From: Clostridiales bacterium
GTDB lineage: Bacteria; Bacillota; Clostridia; WRLR01
DNA: 8,410 bases
Assembly: GCA_031287655.1 (NCBI GenBank)
Contig: JAITSR010000321.1
Coordinates: 1 to 8,410, forward strand
Reading direction: 5' to 3'
The notes under the pieces were generated by a model. The model ran no database searches. It saw nothing but the letters and a program-made list of their open reading frames with translations, and was not told the DNA's origin. The position numbers were made by a program, and so were the translations under genes. Each line of letters begins with the position of its first letter. Position 1 is the first letter of the stretch. Shown piece by piece: positions 1-6,133 of this stretch.

Positions 1-1
1 G

Positions 2-385
2 GAAAAAATCGGTATGGGGCTTTTGGAGCGCGTCGGGCTTGCCGATAAGGCCGACACCTATCCGGCGATGCTCTCCGGCGGGCAAAAACAGCGTCTCGCG
101 ATTGCGCGCGCGCTCGCGATGAGCCCTGAGATCATGTTGTTTGACGAACCCACATCCGCCCTCGACCCGGAGATGGTCTCCGAGGTGCTCGACGTAATCC
201 GGGACCTCTCCAAAACGCAGATGACGATTTTACTCGTGACGCACGAAATGACGTTTGCGCGGGAGGTTGCCGGGCGGGTCATTTTCATGGACGGCGGCGT
301 ATGCCTTGAGGACGCGCCGCCCGCCGAGTTCTTTTCGGCGCCAAAGACCGACCGCGGCAAAGCCTTTCTTGAAAAGATGCTTTAG
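2..385 (+). CDS. Amino-acid ABC transporter ATP-binding protein, C-terminal part
   Basis: This is the C-terminal 127 residues of a cytoplasmic ABC ATPase that energises import, probably of polar amino acids (GlnQ/ArtP-type). The reading frame is open from base 2, so the start, Walker A and Q-loop lie left of the window. Visible in order, numbering from the first visible codon, are the signature LSGGQ (24-28) followed by KQR, Walker B MLFDE (45-49), the D-loop SALD directly after it, and the switch histidine in VTHEM (His81). The C-terminus ends in a PAAT-like FLEKML. More than half of these residues match the C-terminal half of the complete ATPase at 5264-6124 by eye, so the two are paralogues, each probably the last gene of its own transporter operon. 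The stop is TAG. The substrate cannot be told from this fragment. Confidence 0.95.
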   Translation, partial: EKIGMGLLERVGLADKADTYPAMLSGGQKQRLAIARALAMSPEIMLFDEPTSALDPEMVSEVLDVIRDLSKTQMTILLVTHEMTFAREVAGRVIFMDGGVCLEDAPPAEFFSAPKTDRGKAFLEKML

Positions 386-390
386 CGGAC

Positions 391-420
391 TTGACTTCGT
401 GCGCGAATTATGGTTACTAT
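391..420 (+). promoter_or_regulatory. Possible sigma-70/SigA promoter ahead of the dehydrogenase gene
   Basis: TTGACT (391-396) matches five of six bases of the -35 consensus. TACTAT (415-420) matches four of six of the -10 consensus, with an 18-bp spacer. It sits six bases after the stop of the partial ATPase gene, in a locally AT-richer patch. Transcription from here would carry the whole inverted-repeat element at 450-668 in a leader of about 300 nt before the dehydrogenase start. This is pattern matching only. Confidence 0.33.
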
Positions 421-449
421 TCAGTTGGGGAAAGCCGGTTTATCGCATA

Positions 450-668
450 GAGTGTATTCGGCAAGTCCATTAACCGAATACACTCACGCGCTACCGGAAG
501 AGGTAGCGTGCGTGTGCGCAGCACACGGAGTCGCGTGGAAATCGCATTTTCATGCGACGATATAAGCGGAGCTGTTTAGAGGAAACGAGGGCGACGAGTG
601 GGGCAAAGTTTTGCGGCATAGCCGCGAAACGTAGTCGCCACAAGACGTACGAGTTTCCGAATAAACTC
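450..668. repeat. MITE-like or structured intergenic element with inverted ends
   Basis: This element fills most of the 386-727 gap, in which I see no credible gene. Its ends are near-perfect inverted repeats of 12 bp: GAGTGTATTCGG (450-461) and CCGAATAAACTC (657-668), with one mismatch. The left end also forms its own perfect 12-bp hairpin with 474-485 (12-nt loop). Further stems follow: 487-495 with 502-510 (one G-T pair), 511-517 with 521-527 (perfect, 3-nt loop), 542-547 with 552-557, and a nested long hairpin at 568-669. A 7-bp direct repeat CATAGAG flanks the element (446-452 and 671-677) and could be a relic of target duplication, although it overlaps the inverted end on the left. No transposase is encoded. 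It could be a miniature transposable element, a dispersed palindromic repeat, or a structured leader RNA. Copy number elsewhere is unknown. Confidence 0.6.
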
Positions 669-669
669 C
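568..669 (+). other. Nested long hairpin in the dehydrogenase 5' region
   Basis: Five stems nest around one centre. They are 568-570 with 667-669, 574-578 with 662-666, 581-586 with 653-658 (GGAAAC/GTTTCC), 590-595 with 634-639 (GGCGAC/GTCGCC), and 608-617 with 621-630. The last is a 10-bp stem with one G-T pair and a 3-nt ATA loop. The concentric arrangement is too regular to be chance and would fold as one imperfect stem of about 100 nt in RNA or cruciform DNA. No T-run follows, so it is not a standard intrinsic terminator. I do not recognise a known riboswitch or small-RNA consensus. The outer stem competes with pairing of 657-668 to 450-461, so two folds are possible. Confidence 0.55.
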
Positions 670-727
670 ACATAGAGAAATCGGAAATCGGAAAGCGGAA
701 AAATCAAGGATTCGGAAGGAGAGAGAC

Positions 728-1921
728 ATGGGGCAGTTTACGGATTTTTCATTTCACATGTATACGGAGATCGTGTTTGGCAAAAAGACCGAGGAAAAGG
801 TCGCCGAACTCGTCAAAAAGCATGGCGGGAGCAAGGTGATGCTCGTCTATGGCGGCGGGTCGATCAAGAAAATCGGGCTCTATGACACGGTCACAAAGGC
901 GCTCAAAGACGGCGGGCTGCCTTTTGTCGAGCTCGGCGGCGTGCAGCCGAACCCGCGCCGTTCGCTCGTCGACAAGGGCTACAAAGCCGCGCTCGACGCG
1001 AAGGTCGACTTTTTGCTCGGCGTCGGCGGCGGCAGCGCGATTGACACGGCCAAGGGGATTGCGCTCGCGCTCGCGAACGACGGCGATTATTGGCAGTTCT
1101 ACAACGGCACGCCCGCAAAGAAGATGGCTCCGGTCGGCGTGATCCACACGATCGCGGCGGCGGGCAGCGAGACGAGCCGGTCGAGCGTGCTTGTCGACGA
1201 CGCGACGCACCAAAAGAAGGGCTTCATGTGGGACCCGTGCCGCCCGGTGTTCGCGATCATGAACCCCGAACTCACATACAGCGTGTCGCCTTATCAGACA
1301 GCCGCGGGCGCGGCGGACATCCTCGCGCACACGGTCAGCCGGTACTTCACGCTCGGCGAGAGCCGCCTCGGCGACGAGTACGGCGAGGGCACAATGCGCA
1401 CGGTCGTCAAGTTCGCGCCGGTCGCGGTCGCGCGGCCTGACGATTATGAGGCGCGGGCGGAATTGATGCTCGCGGGCTCGTTCAGCCACAACGACGTCAC
1501 GGGGATCGGCCGGGACGCGGCGCGCGGCGGCGAGCACGGGCTCGAGTCCCAGCTCAGCGGCTACTATGACACCGCGCACGGGGCGGGGCTCGCCGCGGTC
1601 ATGCCCGCGTGGCTCCAATATATCGCGGACCGCGGGACGCCGGAGCAGGTCGCGCGCATTGCGCGGTTTGGCGTTAAAGTGTTTGGCGCGGACCCGGACC
1701 TTTCGGACATCAAGGCCACGGCGGACGACGGACTTGTGCGGTTCCGCGCGTGGGTAAAGTCGATCGGGATGCCCCTCACGCTAAAGGAGCTCGGGGTCCC
1801 CAAGAAGGACCTCGCAGACGTGATACAGCGCTGTGTGGACATCAACGGCGGCGAGGTGCCCGGCTTTGTGGCGCTGGATAAGGCCGCGGTCACGGAAATC
1901 TTCACTTCGATCGTCGAATAG
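728..1921 (+). CDS. Iron-containing alcohol dehydrogenase, BdhA/YqhD-like
   Basis: This is a 397-residue cytoplasmic group III alcohol dehydrogenase. It probably reduces short aldehydes such as butyraldehyde to alcohols with NAD(P)H, as in fermentative redox balancing. The length is normal for the family. The N-terminal nucleotide-binding half carries YGGGS (41-45), the same form as in YqhD, then GGGS (100-103) with Asp106, and GSET (146-149). The C-terminal helical half carries the expected metal ligands: Asp197 and His201 in a DxxxH pattern, His270 in GGEHG, and His284 in TAHGAG. The sequence VFAIMNPELTYSVSP (174-188) is also typical. The ATG has a good ribosome binding site, AAGGAG, seven bases upstream. 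The gene stands between two amino-acid transporters, with the structured element upstream. Family assignment is firm; the exact substrate and cofactor are inferred. Confidence 0.96.
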   Translation: MGQFTDFSFHMYTEIVFGKKTEEKVAELVKKHGGSKVMLVYGGGSIKKIGLYDTVTKALKDGGLPFVELGGVQPNPRRSLVDKGYKAALDAKVDFLLGVGGGSAIDTAKGIALALANDGDYWQFYNGTPAKKMAPVGVIHTIAAAGSETSRSSVLVDDATHQKKGFMWDPCRPVFAIMNPELTYSVSPYQTAAGAADILAHTVSRYFTLGESRLGDEYGEGTMRTVVKFAPVAVARPDDYEARAELMLAGSFSHNDVTGIGRDAARGGEHGLESQLSGYYDTAHGAGLAAVMPAWLQYIADRGTPEQVARIARFGVKVFGADPDLSDIKATADDGLVRFRAWVKSIGMPLTLKELGVPKKDLADVIQRCVDINGGEVPGFVALDKAAVTEIFTSIVE

Positions 1922-1930
1922 CGCGACGCC

Positions 1931-1969
1931 GCTATGCAACACATAGAGGAAAAAAGACTGTTACATAGC
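1931..1969. repeat. Short inverted repeat between dehydrogenase and receptor genes
   Basis: GCTATGCAAC (1931-1940) and GTTACATAGC (1960-1969) are inverted repeats with one mismatch and a 19-nt purine-rich loop. The repeat lies ten bases after the dehydrogenase stop and just upstream of the receptor ribosome binding site. No T-run follows on either strand, so a standard terminator is unlikely. It may be an operator or a weak mRNA stem. Confidence 0.4.
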
Positions 1970-1994
1970 CAAAAAAAGGAGGAAAAAGGGAAAA

Positions 1995-3068
1995 ATGGCA
2001 AAGAAAAACGGTACGATTGTTACAGCAGAGGCTAAAAAGACACAAAAGACGCGGCGCAGGGTATATGGCGCGTTCGCGGTGCTGGTCGCGGCGGCGATGC
2101 TGCTCGCGGTCCTGACGGCGTGCGGCGGCCAAACGGCGGCGACGACGACACAGGCAGCCGCGACGCAGGCCGCGGCCACAACGGCGGCGGCGACGGAAGC
2201 GGCCACAACCACGACGGCCGCGCCCGTCACGACCACGACGACGGCAGCCGCAACGACGACGACCACCGAGGCGGCCACGACCACAACCACCGAGGCGGCG
2301 ACGACGCAGTCCGCGGCGACGCTGCCCGCCCCCGCTCCCGCGGCGGACGGCTCATGGGAGAAGATTCAGCAGGCGGGCGTCTTTGTGCTCGGTCTCGACG
2401 ACGAGTTCCCCCCGATGGGCTTCCGCGACGAGCAGAACGAGATCGTCGGCTTTGACGTCGACATGGCGAAGGCCGCGGCGGAATACCTCGGCGTCAAGGT
2501 CGAGCTGAAGCCGGTCATCTGGGACACGGTGCTGATGAGCCTGAACAGCGGCGAGATCGATTGCATCTGGAACGGCTTTTCCGTGACGGAGGACCGCAAA
2601 AAAGAAGTCTCGTACTCCAAGTCCTACATCAACAGCGATCAGATTGTCGTGACGCTCACGGGTTCCGACATCACGACGAAGGCGGGACTCGCGGGCATGA
2701 CGGTCGGCACGCAGATGGGCAGCTCCACGCTCGACGCGCTCGACACCGACCCCGCGACGCGCGACTCTTTTGGCGAACTGCGCGAATACGCGACCTTCAC
2801 GGCGGCGATGATGGACCTTGACAACAAGCGGCTCGACGCCGTTGTGATCGACAGCGTCGCGTTCTATGGCGACTTTAACGTCAAATCGCCCGAAGCCTAC
2901 GCCGTGCTCGAGGAGAACTTTGGCCGCGAGGAAATGGCGATCGGCGTCCGGCAGGCCGACAACACATGGCGCGAAACCCTGAACGGGGCGCTCGACTATC
3001 TGCGCTCGTCAGGCAAAGCCGCGGAAATCAGCATAAAATGGTTCGGAAAAGACGTCGTGATCGTCTGA
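1995..3068 (+). CDS. Amino-acid ABC transporter substrate-binding lipoprotein (SBP family 3)
   Basis: This is the extracellular receptor of the uptake cassette, 357 residues. It opens with an unusually long basic N-terminus (about 23 residues), a hydrophobic segment (about 24-40) and the lipobox LTAC, so Cys43 should be lipidated and anchor it to the outer face of the membrane. A linker of about 70 residues made almost only of Thr, Ala, Glu and Gln follows (46-116). The type-2 periplasmic-binding fold starts near Trp121. GFDVDMAKA (152-160) is the family 3 signature. Ser196 and Arg201 in FSVTEDR align with the ligand-carboxylate binders of LAO/HisJ-type proteins, and Asp286 is a candidate amino-group ligand. 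These point to an amino-acid or similar zwitterionic ligand; its identity is unknown. AGGAGG lies at 1977-1982, 12 bases before ATG. Permease 1 follows after 42 bp. I see no convincing promoter in the 73-bp gap upstream, so read-through from the dehydrogenase is possible. Confidence 0.95.
   Translation: MAKKNGTIVTAEAKKTQKTRRRVYGAFAVLVAAAMLLAVLTACGGQTAATTTQAAATQAAATTAAATEAATTTTAAPVTTTTTAAATTTTTEAATTTTTEAATTQSAATLPAPAPAADGSWEKIQQAGVFVLGLDDEFPPMGFRDEQNEIVGFDVDMAKAAAEYLGVKVELKPVIWDTVLMSLNSGEIDCIWNGFSVTEDRKKEVSYSKSYINSDQIVVTLTGSDITTKAGLAGMTVGTQMGSSTLDALDTDPATRDSFGELREYATFTAAMMDLDNKRLDAVVIDSVAFYGDFNVKSPEAYAVLEENFGREEMAIGVRQADNTWRETLNGALDYLRSSGKAAEISIKWFGKDVVIV
2130..2342 (+). repeat. Low-complexity Thr/Ala linker-coding region
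   Basis: Codons 46-116 of the receptor are made of ACG/ACC/ACA and GCG/GCC repeats. Within them an 8-residue unit of five Thr plus Glu-Ala-Ala occurs twice in tandem (residues 87-94 and 95-102, bases 2253-2300). Such linkers space the binding domain away from the lipid anchor, and Thr-rich ones can be O-glycosylated in some Gram-positives; glycosylation here is a guess. The DNA is prone to slippage and its length may vary between strains. Confidence 0.85.
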
Positions 3069-3100
3069 TTTGCCCGAGGCGTATCTCATTCTGTACAATA

Positions 3101-3113
3101 AAGGAACACGTTG
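3101..3113 (+). promoter_or_regulatory. Ribosome binding site that selects a TTG start
   Basis: AAGGA (3101-3105) lies five bases before TTG (3111-3113). An in-frame TAA at 3099-3101 rules out any earlier start. The first in-frame ATG, codon 35, lies well inside conserved permease sequence. TTG is therefore the best start of permease 1. Confidence 0.75.
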
Positions 3114-3767
3114 GAGACCGTCAATTACATTATCAGAATAAGCCCGCAATTGCTTGTCGGCGTGATCGGTACGCTGCAAGTGTATTTCGGCGCGATTTTC
3201 CCCGCCCTCGTAATGGGCGTTTTTTTTGCGATCGTAAAGACGGCGGGGCCGAAGCCGCTCCGCTGGCTCCTGAACGTCTACACATGGGCGTGGCGCGGCG
3301 TCCCCCTGCTCTTGCAGCTGATGATTATGAAGTATGGCGTGCTGCCGCTGCTCGGCGGCGGGGGCGGCGACTTTCCGGGCGCGATCTGGGTGTTCGCGCT
3401 GAATATGGCGGCCTACCTGACGGAGATCATGCGCGCCGCGATCGGCGCCGTCGACCGCGGGCAATACGAGGCGTGCCGCGTGCTCGGCATCCCCTATTGG
3501 CGTATGATGTTCCGCGTCATTATCCCACAGTCGGTCCGTATCGCGCTGCCGCCCGCCTGTTCGGAGGCGATCAATCTGTTAAAAGACGCCGCCGTGATCT
3601 CCGTGATCAGTATGCAGGACATTGTGCGTGTCACAAACCAGATTACGACGCGGGACAAGACGGTGATCCCATATCTGTGCGCGTTCGTGATCTACCTGAT
3701 CCTGACGAGCCTGCTCGTGAAGGTGTTCGGCCTGCTTGAAAAACGCTTTACGGCCTACGACGCCTGA
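3111..3767 (+). CDS. Amino-acid ABC transporter permease 1 (HisQ/HisM-type)
   Basis: This is an integral membrane channel subunit of the polar amino-acid uptake family, 218 residues from a TTG start, a normal length. Hydrophobic segments lie near 12-42, 62-80, 90-108 and 186-208, with a further one likely around the EAA region. The cytoplasmic EAA loop that docks on the ATPase runs from about Glu120 (in QYEACRVLG, with Gly125) to the LPP at 146-148, followed by the typical INLLKDAAVISVISMQD. The N-terminal LLVGVIGTLQV matches the conserved GxxxTL entry of these permeases. It lies 42 bp after the receptor gene and pairs with the second, different permease downstream, so the channel is probably a heterodimer. 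The very Gly-rich LLGGGGGDF (80-88) is an unusual loop between membrane segments. Confidence 0.95.
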   Translation: METVNYIIRISPQLLVGVIGTLQVYFGAIFPALVMGVFFAIVKTAGPKPLRWLLNVYTWAWRGVPLLLQLMIMKYGVLPLLGGGGGDFPGAIWVFALNMAAYLTEIMRAAIGAVDRGQYEACRVLGIPYWRMMFRVIIPQSVRIALPPACSEAINLLKDAAVISVISMQDIVRVTNQITTRDKTVIPYLCAFVIYLILTSLLVKVFGLLEKRFTAYDA

Positions 3768-3801
3768 CAGCGCCCGACGGCGACCGCAAAACAGTAATGA
3801 A

Positions 3802-3839
3802 TATAGTAAATTGTGAACACATTAACCGCTGACTAGTTT
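3802..3839 (+). promoter_or_regulatory. AT-rich gap between permeases, possible weak internal promoter
   Basis: The 102 bp between the permease 1 stop and the GTG start of permease 2 is the largest gap inside the cassette and is locally AT-rich. TATAGT (3802-3807) matches five of six -10 bases but has no good -35. TTGTGA (3811-3816) with TAGTTT (3834-3839) at 17 bp spacing is a weak alternative that would start transcription near 3846, just ahead of the strong ribosome binding site. Neither is convincing. Confidence 0.22.
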
Positions 3840-3855
3840 CTGATGACAAGGGAAG

Positions 3856-3872
3856 GGGGAGGTGACGGCGTG
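3856..3872 (+). promoter_or_regulatory. Strong ribosome binding site deciding the GTG start of permease 2
   Basis: GGGGAGGTGA (3856-3865) is nearly a full complement of the 16S rRNA 3' end. It sits seven bases (from GGAGG) before an in-frame GTG at 3870-3872. The in-frame ATG at 3843 lies upstream of this site, has no ribosome binding site of its own, and would encode the binding site as a Gly run. GTG is therefore the better start. Confidence 0.85.
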
Positions 3873-4556
3873 CTGATTGACGACCGGCTCGGTTTCTGGC
3901 AATACATCATCGACAAAATGCCGATCCTGATCAACGGGATCAAAACGTCCTATCTCCTTTTCTTTGCCGTGCTGCTGATCGCCGCGCCGCTCTCCGTGCT
4001 CGCCGCCGTCGCGAAGGTCTCCGGGCCGCGCGCCGTCAGGGCGTTATTGAACCTCTATACTTGGGCGTTCCGCGGCAGCCCGCTCGTGCTGCAGTTGAGC
4101 CTCGTGTACTACGGCTTCCCCTATCTTGGGATCGTGTGGCAGCCGTGGACGGTCGCGCTCGTCGTGTTTTCGCTGTCGTTTGCGGCGTATGAGACGGAGG
4201 TGATCCGCGGCGGCATCATCAGCGTCGAAAAGGGGCAGTATGAGGCGTGCCGCGTACTTGGCATGAATTTTTTCCAGACGATGCGGCGCGTCGTTGTGCC
4301 GCAGGCGATCCGCCGCGTGCTGCCGCCGACCTGCTCCGAGGTGATCATTCTGTTCAAGGATACCTCGCTTGTGACGAGCATCGCGCTGATGGATATGATG
4401 CGGACCGCGCAGCGGATTGTGATTATGGATTTGAGGATTGACGCGTTCATCGCCGTGCTTGCGATCTATCTGCTGATGGCGTCGCTGACGGTCTCCGTGT
4501 TCCACCGGCTCGAACGGATTCTGAACGCCTCGGTACTAAAGGAGGAAGGGTCATAA
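3870..4556 (+). CDS. Amino-acid ABC transporter permease 2 (HisQ/HisM-type)
   Basis: This is the second membrane channel subunit, 228 residues from the GTG start (237 if the ATG at 3843 were used). Hydrophobic segments lie near 27-48, 68-82, 92-110 and 190-212. The EAA loop begins at Glu125 in QYEACRVLG and reaches LPP at about 151-153, followed by SEVIILFKDTSLVTSIALMD, the usual helix after the loop. It is clearly related to permease 1 but distinct, as expected for a heterodimeric PAAT channel. TAA at 4554-4556 shares its last base with the ATG of the next gene (TAATG), so translation of the peptidase is probably coupled to this gene. An AAAGGAGG-like site near 4538-4545 lies inside its last codons and serves the peptidase. 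Confidence 0.95.
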   Translation: MLIDDRLGFWQYIIDKMPILINGIKTSYLLFFAVLLIAAPLSVLAAVAKVSGPRAVRALLNLYTWAFRGSPLVLQLSLVYYGFPYLGIVWQPWTVALVVFSLSFAAYETEVIRGGIISVEKGQYEACRVLGMNFFQTMRRVVVPQAIRRVLPPTCSEVIILFKDTSLVTSIALMDMMRTAQRIVIMDLRIDAFIAVLAIYLLMASLTVSVFHRLERILNASVLKEEGS

Positions 4557-5251
4557 TGATAATTAAAAATACCCTGCTGCCGCTTTGGCTTGCCGCGCTG
4601 CTCACGCTGCGGGGCGCGGCCGTCCCGGCTTTTGAACGCGCGGCCGCGATGGCGGCCGAGGCCGTATCCCCGGTGTTTCGCGTCGCGGAAATCGACGCGG
4701 CGGCGCGCGCCCGGATTGAGGGCGTTTCATGGAAAGCGGGCTGCCCCGTGCCGCTTGCCGACTTGCGGCTCGTCACCGTCACCTATGCCGATTTTGAGCG
4801 GCGTATCCACACGGGCGAGCTGGTCGCGCACAAAAAGGTCGCGGACGAGCTCGCCGATATTTTCCGCGAGTTGTACGAAGCCGGTTTCCCGATCGAGCGC
4901 GTCGAGCTCGTCGACAATTATGGCGGGGACGACCGTCTCTCGATGGGGGCGAACAACACCTCCGCGTTCAATTACCGCACCGTAAGCGGCTCCGCGAACC
5001 TGTCAAAGCACGCGTATGGGCTCGCGATCGACATCAACCCGATCCAGAACCCCTATACCGAAGGCCGCGGCAGCTACGTCTCGCCGCCGGAGGGCCGCGC
5101 CTATCTCGACCGGGGCGACGTCCGGCCCGGCATGGTCGTACCGGGCGGCGCGGCGCACGCCGCGTTCACGTCGCGCGGATGGTTTTGGGGCGGAAACTGG
5201 AAAACCACGATTGACTACCAGCACTTCCAAAAGGTTGTGGACTTGGAATGA
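4556..5251 (+). CDS. Exported M15-family peptidoglycan peptidase (D,D-carboxypeptidase/endolysin type)
   Basis: This 231-residue protein has a likely signal peptide (Lys4, hydrophobic 6-18, possible AxA-like cleavage near residue 25). It therefore acts outside the membrane, on cell wall or other peptides. The C-terminal half carries the M15 zinc signature SKHAYGLAID (150-159), giving His152 and Asp159 as ligands. DYQH (220-223) then gives His223 as third ligand and Asp220 as likely catalytic acid/base, the DxxH arrangement of the VanY/L-Ala-D-Glu peptidase branch. NPIQNPY and WGGNW also match that branch. Length and domain order look intact. GGAGG lies ten bases before the ATG, which overlaps the permease 2 stop; the ATPase gene starts 12 bp after. 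Its place inside a transporter cassette suggests that it releases the ligand taken up; this is an inference. Whether it is a carboxypeptidase or endopeptidase cannot be told. Confidence 0.9.
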   Translation: MIIKNTLLPLWLAALLTLRGAAVPAFERAAAMAAEAVSPVFRVAEIDAAARARIEGVSWKAGCPVPLADLRLVTVTYADFERRIHTGELVAHKKVADELADIFRELYEAGFPIERVELVDNYGGDDRLSMGANNTSAFNYRTVSGSANLSKHAYGLAIDINPIQNPYTEGRGSYVSPPEGRAYLDRGDVRPGMVVPGGAAHAAFTSRGWFWGGNWKTTIDYQHFQKVVDLE

Positions 5252-5263
5252 GAGGACGGGCGA

Positions 5264-6124
5264 ATGGGCGAGAAGACACAAGTGGGCGCGGGCGCGCGGA
5301 CAGGTGATGGCGCGCGAGCAGACGGCGGCGCGCAGGCAGGCGGTGGCGCGCGTGACGACACAGCCGAGGTCATTATCAGGCTGACGAATCTGCACAAGAG
5401 CTTTGGGGAACTCAGCGTCCTGCAGGGCGTCGATTTGACGGTCGAGCGCGGACAGGTCGTGTCGATCATCGGCCCCTCCGGCTCCGGCAAGAGTACGGTA
5501 CTGCGCTGTGTGAACGGGCTTGAGAAGATCGACAGGGGCGTCGTCGAGATCGAGGGCGTCGTCGTCGCGGCGGTCGGGACGCCGGGCGCAAAGCCCGCGC
5601 CAAAGGAGCAGATCCGGGCGGTGCTCGCAAAAACCGGCATGGTGTTCCAGAGCTTCAACCTGTTCCCGCACATGACCGCGTTGCAAAACGTAATCGAAGC
5701 GCCGATGACCGTCAAAAAAATCCCGAAGGCGCGCGCCCGCGAGTTGGGCATGGAAAAGCTGCGCCGCGTGGGGCTCGACGATAAGGCGGACGCCTTCCCC
5801 TCCCGGCTCTCCGGCGGTCAGAAGCAGAGGGTCGCGATCGCGCGGGCGCTCGCGATGGAGCCGGACTTTATGCTGTTTGACGAACCGACGTCCGCGCTCG
5901 ATCCGGAGCTCGTCGGCGAGGTGCTCGACGTGATCAAGTCGCTCGCGCGCGAGCATATGTCGATGATGATCGTGTCGCATGAGATGGGCTTTACGCGTGA
6001 GGTGTCCGACAGGGTGATCTTTGTGGACAACCAAAAAATCGTCGCGGACAACCCGCCCGAGCGGTTCTTCAACAGCCCGGAGCATCCGCGCGTCGCGGCG
6101 TTCCTCGACAAAATGCTAAATTAA
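5264..6124 (+). CDS. Amino-acid ABC transporter ATP-binding protein (GlnQ-like)
   Basis: This is the cytoplasmic ATPase of the cassette, 286 residues. Walker A GPSGSGKST (70-78), Q-loop Gln129 in VFQSFNLFPHMT, signature LSGGQKQR (182-189), Walker B MLFDE (203-207), D-loop SALD and switch His239 in VSHEM are all present, so it should be active. The family core starts near Ile37 (IIRLTNLHKSF). The preceding residues, about 7-33, are a Gly/Ala/Arg/Asp-rich low-complexity stretch that usual GlnQ proteins lack. Between residues 98 and 118 there is also a looser Gly/Ala/Pro-rich segment before the Q-loop. The start is ATG with AGAGGA seven bases upstream. No ATG or TTG occurs closer to the core and GTG occurs only at codon 7, so the extension looks genuine. 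addA begins 9 bp after the TAA stop. Confidence 0.95.
   Translation: MGEKTQVGAGARTGDGARADGGAQAGGGARDDTAEVIIRLTNLHKSFGELSVLQGVDLTVERGQVVSIIGPSGSGKSTVLRCVNGLEKIDRGVVEIEGVVVAAVGTPGAKPAPKEQIRAVLAKTGMVFQSFNLFPHMTALQNVIEAPMTVKKIPKARARELGMEKLRRVGLDDKADAFPSRLSGGQKQRVAIARALAMEPDFMLFDEPTSALDPELVGEVLDVIKSLAREHMSMMIVSHEMGFTREVSDRVIFVDNQKIVADNPPERFFNSPEHPRVAAFLDKMLN
5282..5362 (+). repeat. Gly/Ala-rich N-terminal extension of the ATPase
   Basis: Codons 7-33 encode almost only Gly, Ala, Arg, Asp and Gln from repeated GGC/GCG codons, just before the conserved ABC core. It is in frame with the gene and is part of the wider low-complexity pattern seen in this window. Confidence 0.7.
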
Positions 6125-6133
6125 GGTTTCGAT

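Noticed and set aside
487..670. tRNA or known riboswitch
   Set aside because: The stems do not form a cloverleaf with a CCA-compatible acceptor, and I could not match any riboswitch core I know.
491..839. Small frames on both strands over the intergenic element (491-673 and 552-839)
   Set aside because: They cover palindromic DNA or overlap the dehydrogenase start, and lack ribosome binding sites and recognisable products.
749..1618. 289-codon open frame on the - strand
   Set aside because: It is antisense to the dehydrogenase, with a low-complexity Arg/Ala/Val product and no motif.
1931..1969. Intrinsic terminator after the dehydrogenase
   Set aside because: The stem has a mismatch and a long loop and is not followed by a T-run on either strand.
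1961..2290. - strand frame encoding Val/Ala-rich protein that looks like a membrane segment
   Set aside because: It is the complement of the Thr/Ala linker codons (ACG read as CGT/GTC-type codons), so the hydrophobicity is an artefact.
3843..3869. ATG at 3843 as start of permease 2, adding nine residues
   Set aside because: It has no ribosome binding site, and the near-perfect site at 3856-3865 lies inside this extension, placed correctly for GTG at 3870.
5003..6085. 360-codon open frame on the - strand
   Set aside because: It lies antisense to the intact peptidase and ATPase genes. Its Arg/His/Asp-rich product has no recognisable domain, as expected for a GC-rich shadow frame.
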